Assembly: GCA_018713375.1 (NCBI GenBank)
Contig: DVOV01000089.1
Location: 1 to 7,188, forward strand
Reading direction: 5' to 3'
Source: Candidatus Scatomorpha stercorigallinarum
GTDB lineage: Bacteria > Bacillota_A > Clostridia > Oscillospirales > Oscillospiraceae
Length of the DNA stretch: 7,188 bases
Below, piece by piece: positions 1 through 5,581 of the stretch. The notes beneath the pieces are model-generated. The model saw only the letters and a list, made by a program, of their open reading frames with translations. It made no database searches and had not been told where the DNA came from. Position 1 is the first letter of the stretch. Every line of letters starts with the position of its first letter. The translations under genes and the position numbers were made by a program.

Positions 1-546
1 CATGAATACCAGCGGCGCCATGGCCACGCGCCAGTTCTTGGAGACGTACACCACCGCCAGCGGCCCGAAGAGCGCGGGCAGGATGTTGTCGAACGCCGGC
101 TGCAGCACCGGCGACTCGATGAAGCCGCGGATGGCGCTGAGGGCCAGCACGCCGACGGCTATCACCGCCGTGGTGACCAGGCTGGAGACGCCGATGGCGA
201 TGGTGGAGATGACCTCGCCCTCCTCCGAGCCGGGCTCCACGCCCGCGCTCTCCATCGCGTTGAGCGCGCAGGGCACCTTGAGGCTGGTGAGGTTGCCGGT
301 GAAGAAGCCGAGGTAGCTGCCGCCCGTGCCCAGCATCGGCACGTAGGTCAGCACCTCGATGGTGCCCACCGTCCAGTAGATGGGCGCCACGCCCAGCAGG
401 CCCTCCAGCACCCATGTGAGCGGAGGCCAGGCGTCGTACACCACGCAGATGGCGGCGGGGACGGCCAGCAGCAGGGCGAAGCCGGTGAGCATCCACCAGC
501 GGCCCACAAAGTGCTCATAGTCGCGGAAATTCGTGTATTTTCCCAT
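1..546 (-). CDS. Integral membrane protein, partner of the DUF5058 protein (3' end cut by window)
   Basis: The first 182 residues are visible and the C-terminus runs off the left edge. The protein starts MGKYTNFRDYEHFVGRWW, then has hydrophobic segments at about residues 18-38, 46-70, 111-138 and 150-168, with a further segment starting near 175. Between the second and third lies a Gly-rich, partly polar stretch (GTGGSYLGFFTGN, about 73-85, then a KVPCALNAMESAG segment), which resembles a re-entrant or substrate-gate region of a permease. The ATG at 546 is preceded by GGAGG (555-559) with 8 nt spacing, and the upstream DUF5058 stop codon is only 15 bp away, so the two are almost certainly co-transcribed and probably function together. 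I do not recognise a named family. A secondary-transporter subunit is my inference from topology and context; the substrate is unknown. Confidence 0.8.
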   Translation of the reverse strand, partial: MGKYTNFRDYEHFVGRWWMLTGFALLLAVPAAICVVYDAWPPLTWVLEGLLGVAPIYWTVGTIEVLTYVPMLGTGGSYLGFFTGNLTSLKVPCALNAMESAGVEPGSEEGEVISTIAIGVSSLVTTAVIAVGVLALSAIRGFIESPVLQPAFDNILPALFGPLAVVYVSKNWRVAMAPLVFM

Positions 547-561
547 TTTCGTCCCCTCCCC

Positions 562-1290
562 TCAGGCGATGGCGTTTATCAGGTCAGTAATGGGGATGCT
601 CAGCGCCATGCCGCCCAGCATGCTGATGGGCAGGGCGTAGTCCTCCATCCACTTCCACTTGAGCACCTTCACGAACACGGCGCAGACGCACATGATGAGG
701 GCCGAGGCTATCATCACGAAGCAGGGTATCCAGCCGCGCAGGCCCTCGCTGACGGTGGCGAACACCATGCCGAGGAAGGCGCTTATCATGCCGAGGAAGA
801 GCGCGGTCATAAAAAGGCTGCCCCACTTTTCGTCCTTCTGCCGGATGCGCATGACGCCGTTTTCAATTTTCTTGCCCACAGTAGGCACGAGCACCGTGCC
901 GGGGATTATGCCGAGCGTCATGACCCAGGCAATCGTGGCGAACACCATCGGGTCCGTGATGAGCTGCGAAAGGTCGGTCCCCACCGCGGCGGCTGCCGAG
1001 GCGGCGGCGGGCGTCTCATAGGTGAGCGCGCCGATGACGGAAAGGCGCAGCCAGGGCAGGGGGAAGCCCAGGGCGCGCGAAAGGGCGATAACGCCCAGGA
1101 GGATGCTCACCGCCGGGGCGACGGTGAAAATGGCGGACGAGACCGCCACGCGGCGCAGCACCTTCGGGTCCATGCCCAGCTTCTTCGCCCGCTTCCAGGC
1201 GAGGACGATGAAGCGTATGCTCATGGCGATGACGAACAGGATGACGACGGCCACGAGGCCGTACATGAATGGTCCGTTGGGGTCGAACAC
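562..1290 (-). CDS. DUF5058 family membrane protein, putative transporter subunit
   Basis: A complete 242-residue protein. The pattern of a short N-terminus ending in GPFMY, a first membrane helix, a basic KRAKKLGMD loop, the SSAIFTVAPAVSILLG helix and the PLPWLRLSVIGALTYE motif matches what I recall of DUF5058 proteins of Clostridia. Hydrophobic segments lie near residues 10-31, 48-71, 80-95, 112-136, 158-180, 184-208 and 219-240, giving roughly seven membrane spans and no soluble domain. The function of the family is not established. The GTG start at 1290 is chosen because AGGAG (1299-1303) sits 8 nt upstream. A longer reading with 18 more residues would begin at 1344, upstream of the predicted transcription start, and would add a non-conserved leader. 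It is the first gene of an operon with the membrane protein at 1-546. A transporter role is inference. Confidence 0.85.
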   Translation of the reverse strand: MFDPNGPFMYGLVAVVILFVIAMSIRFIVLAWKRAKKLGMDPKVLRRVAVSSAIFTVAPAVSILLGVIALSRALGFPLPWLRLSVIGALTYETPAAASAAAAVGTDLSQLITDPMVFATIAWVMTLGIIPGTVLVPTVGKKIENGVMRIRQKDEKWGSLFMTALFLGMISAFLGMVFATVSEGLRGWIPCFVMIASALIMCVCAVFVKVLKWKWMEDYALPISMLGGMALSIPITDLINAIA

Positions 1291-1298
1291 GGCTCTCA

Positions 1299-1303
1299 CT
1301 CCT
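1299..1303 (-). promoter_or_regulatory. Ribosome binding site that fixes the DUF5058 GTG start
   Basis: AGGAG on the minus strand (within GAGAGGAGTGAG) lies 8 nt before the GTG at 1290. This supports the GTG over the in-frame start at 1344, which has no comparable site. Confidence 0.8.
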
Positions 1304-1315
1304 CTCTTTATGACA

Positions 1316-1344
1316 AGTCTACCACAACCGGCGGCGGCAGACAA
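1316..1344 (-). promoter_or_regulatory. Promoter of the DUF5058 operon
   Basis: On the minus strand TTGTCT (1339-1344) is followed by a 17-nt spacer and TAGACT (1316-1321). The -10 is preceded by TGTGG, matching the TRTGn extended -10 of Gram-positive bacteria. Each hexamer matches 4 of 6 consensus bases. The start of transcription would fall near 1309, just upstream of the ribosome binding site, giving a very short leader. No convincing terminator separates this from the SDR gene upstream, so some read-through from the SDR is possible. Confidence 0.6.
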
Positions 1345-1374
1345 GGTTTTAACGGCCTTTTTGCCGCCGCGCGC

Positions 1375-2163
1375 TCACTTTGCGTACATGCGGCCCACGA
1401 TGTAGTTGCTCACGCGCCTGGGCAGCAGCTTGGCCGCCGCGGCGGCGGCCTTATAGGGCGCGCCCAGGGCCTTGAGCGGGGACGAACGGCGGCGCAGCGC
1501 CATTTTCGCCACGTAGGCCGCGGCGTCCTCCGCGCTCATGCCCGTCTCCTCGTCGTGCTCCATGCGCGCCACGCTGCGCGCCACGCGGCCGCCGTAGGGG
1601 CCCTCCTCCGCCGTCTTTTTCCGCGCGGCGGTGAAGCCCGTGCGGATATCGCCCGGCATCACGGCGCAGAGGCTGACGCCGAAGGGCCGCACCTCGTTCT
1701 GCAGCGCCAGGACATAGGCGTTGACGGCCGCTTTTGACACCGAGTACCAGAGCTGGAAAGGTATCGGCAAAATGCCGGCGATGGAGCTCATGCAGACGAT
1801 GCGCCCGCCGCCCTGCGCGCGCATGGCAGGCAGCACGGCCCGGCAGGCGTTGTCCATGCCGAAGAGGTTCAGCTCCAGCTGCGCGTGCGCGTCCGCCGCG
1901 CTCGTCAGCTCCGCCGCGCCGGAGATGCCGAAGCCGGCGTTGCACACCAGGATGTCCACGCGCCCCTCGCGCGCGAGCACCTCGTCCACGGCGGCGCGCA
2001 CCTGGGCAAAGTCCGTCACGTCGGCGGCCAGATGCGTCACGCCCGGCTGGGGGCGCTCGTGGCGCGAGAGTTCGTATACGCGGCAGCCCGCCGCGGCCAG
2101 GGCGGCGGCCGTGCAGCGGCCGATGCCGCCGCTGCCGCCGGTGACGATGGCTGTTCTGGTCAT
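1375..2163 (-). CDS. Short-chain dehydrogenase/reductase (classical SDR)
   Basis: A complete 262-residue NAD(P)-dependent oxidoreductase with a Rossmann fold. The visible motifs are the nucleotide-binding TGGSGGIG (residues 8-15), an Asp in AADVTD (D49) for the adenine ring, NAG (75-77), the structural Asn of the catalytic tetrad (N99), catalytic Ser127, Tyr140 and Lys144 (YSVSK), and PG (170-171). Ser33-Arg34 after the second beta strand, instead of an acidic residue, suggests preference for NADP(H). The Ala-rich and basic C-terminal tail (about 223-250) is longer than in minimal SDRs of 245-250 residues and may form a lid or membrane-surface helix. The substrate cannot be read from sequence. 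The ATG at 2163 has GGAGG (2173-2177) 9 nt upstream. The gene is divergent from the phosphoketolase and upstream of the DUF5058 operon in the same direction; neither arrangement identifies its pathway. Confidence 0.93.
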   Translation of the reverse strand: MTRTAIVTGGSGGIGRCTAAALAAAGCRVYELSRHERPQPGVTHLAADVTDFAQVRAAVDEVLAREGRVDILVCNAGFGISGAAELTSAADAHAQLELNLFGMDNACRAVLPAMRAQGGGRIVCMSSIAGILPIPFQLWYSVSKAAVNAYVLALQNEVRPFGVSLCAVMPGDIRTGFTAARKKTAEEGPYGGRVARSVARMEHDEETGMSAEDAAAYVAKMALRRRSSPLKALGAPYKAAAAAAKLLPRRVSNYIVGRMYAK

Positions 2164-2201
2164 TTCTCCCTGCCTCCAGATCGCTTAAAGAATTTCAAGC
2201 A

Positions 2202-2230
2202 ATTATAATGCCCGCCGGCCACACTGTCAA
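2202..2230 (-). promoter_or_regulatory. Perfect-consensus promoter of the SDR gene
   Basis: On the minus strand TTGACA (2225-2230), a 17-nt spacer and TATAAT (2202-2207) match the housekeeping consensus at 12 of 12 positions with ideal spacing. Predicted transcription start is near 2195, giving a leader of about 30 nt to the ATG at 2163. An imperfect 18-bp dyad (2183-2200, outer arms GCTT/AAGC) lies over the predicted start and could be an operator. Confidence 0.85.
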
Positions 2231-2278
2231 CGCCTGCGCACAAAAATGAAAAATCATGCTTTTCTTTATTGCAATTAA

Positions 2279-2287
2279 TGATATACT
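2279..2287 (+). promoter_or_regulatory. xfp: Extended -10 promoter of the phosphoketolase gene
   Basis: TGATATACT contains TATACT (2282-2287, 5 of 6 consensus) with the TGn extension directly upstream. No good -35 is found at 16-18 nt upstream, which fits an extended -10 promoter or one needing an activator. The near-palindrome at 2265-2278, centred on ATTGCAAT, occupies the space immediately upstream. Transcription would start around 2293-2295. Confidence 0.6.
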
Positions 2288-2290
2288 ATA

Positions 2291-2312
2291 GTCGCCCGCG
2301 CAGCGGGACGAC
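2291..2312 (+). promoter_or_regulatory. Inverted repeat (stem-loop or operator) in the phosphoketolase leader
   Basis: GTCGCCCGC (2291-2299) pairs with GCGGGACGAC (2303-2312) through a GCA loop, giving nine pairs with a single bulged A at 2308. It lies just after the -10 (ends 2287) and 4 nt before AAAGGAGG (2317-2324). It could act as a 5'-end stabilising hairpin in the mRNA, reduce access to the ribosome binding site, or be a DNA operator overlapping +1. The sequence alone does not decide between these. Confidence 0.5.
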
Positions 2313-2330
2313 TATCAAAGGAGGCCCATC

Positions 2331-4703
2331 ATGTCGGACTTTGCCAAGGCCCCGGCCACCGAACAGGAACTTGCGGTCATCGACCGCTATTGGCGAGCAG
2401 CCAACTACCTCTCCGCCTGCCAGCTCTATCTGCTGGACGATCCCCTGCTGGAAAAACCTCTCAGCGCCAGTGATATCAAAAAGAAGATCGTCGGACATTG
2501 GGGCACCGTCCCCGGCCAGAATTTCATCTACACCCACCTCAACAGGGCCATCAAGAAGTACGGCCTGGACATGATATACGTCTCCGGCCCGGGCCACGGT
2601 GGCAACGCCATGGTCGCCCAGGACTGGCTGGACGGCAGCTATCAGGAAGTCTATCCGAACATCACCCGCGACCGGGAGGGCATGCAGCGCCTCTTCAAGC
2701 AGTTCTCCTTCCCCGGCGGCATACCCAGCCATGTGGCGCCGGAGACCCCGGGCTCCATCAACGAGGGCGGCGAGCTGGGCTATTCCCTCGCGCACGCCTT
2801 CGGCGCCGTGACGGACAACCCCGGCCTCATCGCCGCCACCGTTGTGGGCGACGGCGAGGCGGAGACCGGCCCGCTGGCCACCAGCTGGCATTTGAACAAG
2901 TTCATCAATGCCAAGACGGACGGCGCCGTGCTGCCCATACTGCACCTGAACGGCTATAAGATAGCCAACCCCACCGTCTTTGCCCGCATCCCGCACGAGG
3001 AGCTTGAAGCCTTCTTCACCGGCTGCGGCTGGGAGCCGCATTTCGTGGAGGGCAGCGAGCCGATGGCCATGCACCGCGCGATGGCGGACGCACTGGACGA
3101 GTGCGTAGAGAAGATACTCGCCTGTCAGGCGGACGCGCGGGAAAACGGCAACATGCTGCGGCCCAGGTGGCCGATGATCGTACTGCGCACGCCCAAGGGC
3201 TGGACGGGCCCGGACTATGTGGACGGGCTGAAGGTGGAAGGCTACTGGCGCGCGCACCAGGTGCCCATCCAGCCGGACTCCACCGAGCACATCCGGCAGA
3301 TCGAGGAGTGGCTGCGCAGCTACCGCCCGCAGGAGCTCTTCGACTCCAACGGCGTGCCCATGCCGGATTTGCTGGACTTCCCCCCGCGCGGCGAGCAGCG
3401 AATGGGCGCGAACCCGCACGCCAACGGCGGCAAGTTCCTCCGTGACCTGCGGATGCCGGATTTCCGCGATTATGCGGTAAACGTGCCCTTCCCCGGCGCG
3501 GCGGAGGCGCAGGACATGTCCAAGCTGGGCGAGTTCGTGCGCGACATCTATAAGCTCAACGCCGCCGAGCGCAATTTCAGGGCCTTCGGCCCCGACGAGA
3601 CCAACTCCAACCGGCTCAACTCCGTTTTTGAGGCCACTGACAGGGCCTGGGACGCCGGGACCGTGGACTTCGACGACCACCTGGCCCCGGACGGGCGCGT
3701 GATGGACTCCATGCTCAGCGAGCATGTCTGCCAGGGCCTGCTGGAGGGCTATCTGCTCACGGGGCGGCACGGCTTTTTCAACAGCTACGAGGCCTTCATC
3801 CGCATCGTGGACAGCATGTTCAGCCAGCACGCCAAGTGGCTGAAGGTCTGCAACCAGCTGCCCTGGCGGGCGGACATCGCCAGCCTCAACTACGTCCTCG
3901 CCAGCAACGTCTGGCAGCAGGACCACAACGGCTTCACGCACCAGGACCCCGGCTTCCTCGACCACGTGGCGAACAAGAAGGCGGACGTCGTGCGGCTCTA
4001 CCTGCCGCCGGACGCCAACTGCCTGCTGAGCTGCTTCGACCACTGCATCAGGAGCCGCAACTACGTCAACGTCATCGTCGCCAGCAAGCACCCGCGGCCC
4101 CAGTGGCTGACCATGGAGCAGGCCGTCAAGCACTGCACGCAGGGCATCGGCATCTGGCAGTGGGCCAGCACGGACGAGGGAGCGGAGCCGGACATCGTCA
4201 TGGCCTGCTGCGGCGACACGCCCACGCTGGAAACGCTGGCCGCCGTCACCATCCTTCGCGGCGCCTTCCCGGAGCTGAAGATCCGCGTGGTGAACGTCGT
4301 CGACCTGATGCGCCTGCAGAGCGAGGAGCAGCACCCGCACGGCCTCAGCCAGCGGGAATATGAGGCCATCTTCACGGCGGACAAGCCCATCGTGTTCGCC
4401 TTCCACGGCTATCCGAGCCTGATACACGAGATGACCTATAAGCGCCGCAACAAGAACATCCACGTCCGCGGCTACATCGAGGAGGGCACCATCACAACGC
4501 CCTTCGACATGCGCGTGCTCAACCGCCTCGACCGCTTCGATCTCGTCATGACCGCGGTGTACAACCTGCCGCAGCTCGGCAACCGCGGGGCCTACCTCAT
4601 CCAGCAGATGAAGGACAAGCTCGTGGAGCACAAGCAGTATATCGCCAAATACGGCGTCGACCTCCCCGAGGTCACCAACTGGGAGTGGAGCGAAGCGAAA
4701 TAA
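2331..4703 (+). CDS. xfp: Xylulose-5-phosphate/fructose-6-phosphate phosphoketolase
   Basis: A complete 790-residue thiamine-diphosphate enzyme, the usual family length (about 790-825). It cleaves xylulose 5-phosphate, and in many members fructose 6-phosphate, with phosphate to give acetyl-phosphate plus glyceraldehyde 3-phosphate or erythrose 4-phosphate. It is cytosolic. The three family domains are present in order (N-terminal about 5-365, central about 385-580, C-terminal about 585-788). Visible signatures are EGGELGY (145-151), GDGE of the cofactor/magnesium site (173-176) in the family spacing, and the active-site histidines H56 (GHWG), H89 (GPGHGG), H134 (PSHV), H309 (AHQVP) and H537 (THQDPG). 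N144 sits where I remember His in the GSIHEGGELGY form. AAAGGAGG (2317-2324) lies 6 nt before the ATG. It is a single-gene unit, divergent from the SDR and closed by the palindromic terminator. Substrate preference cannot be assigned. Confidence 0.97.
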   Translation: MSDFAKAPATEQELAVIDRYWRAANYLSACQLYLLDDPLLEKPLSASDIKKKIVGHWGTVPGQNFIYTHLNRAIKKYGLDMIYVSGPGHGGNAMVAQDWLDGSYQEVYPNITRDREGMQRLFKQFSFPGGIPSHVAPETPGSINEGGELGYSLAHAFGAVTDNPGLIAATVVGDGEAETGPLATSWHLNKFINAKTDGAVLPILHLNGYKIANPTVFARIPHEELEAFFTGCGWEPHFVEGSEPMAMHRAMADALDECVEKILACQADARENGNMLRPRWPMIVLRTPKGWTGPDYVDGLKVEGYWRAHQVPIQPDSTEHIRQIEEWLRSYRPQELFDSNGVPMPDLLDFPPRGEQRMGANPHANGGKFLRDLRMPDFRDYAVNVPFPGAAEAQDMSKLGEFVRDIYKLNAAERNFRAFGPDETNSNRLNSVFEATDRAWDAGTVDFDDHLAPDGRVMDSMLSEHVCQGLLEGYLLTGRHGFFNSYEAFIRIVDSMFSQHAKWLKVCNQLPWRADIASLNYVLASNVWQQDHNGFTHQDPGFLDHVANKKADVVRLYLPPDANCLLSCFDHCIRSRNYVNVIVASKHPRPQWLTMEQAVKHCTQGIGIWQWASTDEGAEPDIVMACCGDTPTLETLAAVTILRGAFPELKIRVVNVVDLMRLQSEEQHPHGLSQREYEAIFTADKPIVFAFHGYPSLIHEMTYKRRNKNIHVRGYIEEGTITTPFDMRVLNRLDRFDLVMTAVYNLPQLGNRGAYLIQQMKDKLVEHKQYIAKYGVDLPEVTNWEWSEAK

Positions 4704-4711
4704 AAAAGAGC

Positions 4712-4747
4712 ATAAAAAAAGGACGCCCGCGGGCGTCCTTTTTTTAT
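4712..4747. terminator. Bidirectional intrinsic terminator, 36-bp perfect palindrome
   Basis: An A7 run (4714-4720), GGACGCCCG, its exact complement CGGGCGTCC (ending 4738) and a T7 run (4739-4745) form 18-bp arms with no mismatch, extended by one AT pair at each side of the A/T runs. It terminates the phosphoketolase (stop at 4703) on the plus strand and the XRE gene on the minus strand. The XRE stop codon (4744-4746) lies inside the A/T arm, so the regulator's coding end and its terminator overlap. Confidence 0.95.
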
Positions 4748-5409
4748 TTTGCCTTCCTCTTTACCGCCAGCGCGAACAGCGCCGCGGGCAACAGCAGCAG
4801 CTCGGGCCGGTCGCTCACCGCAAAGGGCGTCAGCACAGGGGCATCCAGGTAAATGCCCAGCGTCGCCGCATAGGCTATGAAAACACAGGCAAGATACAGT
4901 ATGGCCACGGCAGCGCCCAGGATGACGAGGGCAATTTTAAGGGGCCGTTTCAGCGGCAGCGGGCGGGCAAAGAAACTGCATACCAGCGCGACGGCGGCCC
5001 AGCTTCCGCCGAACCACACGAGGCCGCGGGCGAGCACCGCGAGCACCGTCCATTTGGGGTATCGGTACGTCACGCCCAGTATCGCGCCCGCCGACTTCAT
5101 ATTGAGGCCGCAGAGCATGGCTATTAACGCCGCAGCGGCGAGGGACAGCATCAGCCAGTCGAACCAGGCGAGTTTGACGCGGCGGGCGGCGCGGGGTTCG
5201 GGCGTGCCGGCGGCGTTCTCGTCGAGCAGCCACTCGGAGTCTATGTCGAAGACGCGGGCAAGGCCGGTCAGGCCCACAGCGTCCGGCAGGCACTCGCCGC
5301 GTTCCCAGCGCCCCACCGCCTGCCGCGTGACGCCGAGCTCCTTCGCCAGCCGCTCCTGCGACCACCCGCGCCCCGCGCGGAGGGTTATCAGCTTTTCGGA
5401 GAAAGTCAT
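4744..5409 (-). CDS. XRE-family transcriptional regulator with C-terminal membrane domain
   Basis: A 221-residue protein. Residues about 4-60 form a Cro/C1-type helix-turn-helix: LRAGRGWSQERLAKELGV, then TRQAVGRWERGECLPD, with the typical WSQE and RWERG motifs, followed by the LARVFDIDSEWLL helix of this family. After a polar linker (65-78) come four hydrophobic segments at about 82-102, 119-147, 157-184 and 202-216, ending KRKAK. This layout is that of a membrane-tethered DNA-binding protein; such fusions are common in Firmicutes and their ligands are mostly unknown. The ATG at 5409 is chosen: AGGAGG (5421-5426) lies 11 nt upstream, whereas the in-frame GTG at 5421 overlaps that site and cannot use it. 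It is divergent from the GH25 gene with both promoters between them, so repression of itself or its neighbour is a plausible inference. Confidence 0.9.
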   Translation of the reverse strand: MTFSEKLITLRAGRGWSQERLAKELGVTRQAVGRWERGECLPDAVGLTGLARVFDIDSEWLLDENAAGTPEPRAARRVKLAWFDWLMLSLAAAALIAMLCGLNMKSAGAILGVTYRYPKWTVLAVLARGLVWFGGSWAAVALVCSFFARPLPLKRPLKIALVILGAAVAILYLACVFIAYAATLGIYLDAPVLTPFAVSDRPELLLLPAALFALAVKRKAK

Positions 5410-5420
5410 TTCTTCCCCCA

Positions 5421-5426
5421 CCTCCT
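5421..5426 (-). promoter_or_regulatory. Ribosome binding site that fixes the XRE start
   Basis: AGGAGG on the minus strand lies 11 nt before the ATG at 5409. The upstream GTG at 5421-5419 begins inside this site, which rules it out as the used start. Confidence 0.75.
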
Positions 5427-5433
5427 TTCCTCG

Positions 5434-5462
5434 AGTTTAGCATGGGCGCGGCGCGATGTAAA
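5434..5462 (-). promoter_or_regulatory. Promoter of the XRE regulator gene
   Basis: On the minus strand TTTACA (5457-5462, 5 of 6) is separated by 17 nt from TAAACT (5434-5439, 4 of 6), and TGC directly precedes the -10, giving an extended -10. The transcription start would be near 5427, so the leader is very short and begins almost at the ribosome binding site. Confidence 0.65.
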
Positions 5463-5463
5463 C
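5435..5463. promoter_or_regulatory. Candidate operator: interrupted dyad over the XRE promoter
   Basis: GTTTA-g-CAT (5435-5443) mirrors ATG-TAAAC (5456-5463) with one extra base, and GCGC-g-GCGC (5446-5454) lies in the middle. The dyad spans exactly from the -10 to the -35 of the regulator promoter. It would suit binding by the regulator itself, but part of the symmetry comes from the -10/-35 pair and may be chance. Confidence 0.3.
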
Positions 5464-5522
5464 GCAATACTTGTTGCCCCCGCCCCCGGCGCTATTTGGC
5501 AGCGTCCGATCGCAGCGTTTGG

Positions 5523-5551
5523 TTGATTTCCGCGGCGCTTTGTGGTAGCAT
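5523..5551 (+). promoter_or_regulatory. Promoter of the GH25 lysozyme gene
   Basis: TTGATT (5523-5528), a 17-nt spacer and TAGCAT (5546-5551), with TGTGG directly before the -10 (TRTGn extended -10). Each hexamer matches 4 of 6. The start would be near 5558, and AAAGGA (5568-5573) follows, 8 nt before the ATG at 5582. The stretch TTGTGGTAG is shared with the DUF5058 promoter. Confidence 0.6.
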
Positions 5552-5581
5552 AGGGCGAACCCTGTCGAAAGGACCGTACCC

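Noticed and set aside
1291..1344. An 18-residue longer N-terminus for the DUF5058 protein
   Set aside because: That start lies in the -35 hexamer of the predicted promoter, has no ribosome binding site, and the GTG at 1290 has an ideal one.
1353..1366. A small hairpin (CGGC/GCCG with a 6-nt loop) after the SDR stop codon as terminator
   Set aside because: The stem is only 4 bp and is not followed by a clear T run on the minus strand, so I do not call a terminator; read-through into the DUF5058 operon remains possible.
511..1737. A 408-codon plus-strand open frame over the DUF5058 and SDR genes
   Set aside because: It is His/Arg/Gly-rich low-complexity translation, lies opposite two well-supported genes, and has no ribosome binding site or domain.
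2287..2292. TATAGT as an alternative -10 paired with TTGCAA (2269-2274)
   Set aside because: The spacer is only 12 nt, too short for a sigma-A promoter; TATACT with its TGn extension is the better choice.
2286..4631. A 781-codon open frame on the minus strand, opposite nearly the whole phosphoketolase gene
   Set aside because: Its translation is rich in Val, His, Arg and Ala with no recognisable domain, as expected from antisense reading of a GC-rich gene with strong codon bias. The plus-strand product is a full-length known enzyme.
5410..5421. GTG at 5421 as the start of the XRE regulator
   Set aside because: It overlaps the AGGAGG that must serve as its ribosome binding site, and the four extra residues precede the normal beginning of the helix-turn-helix domain.
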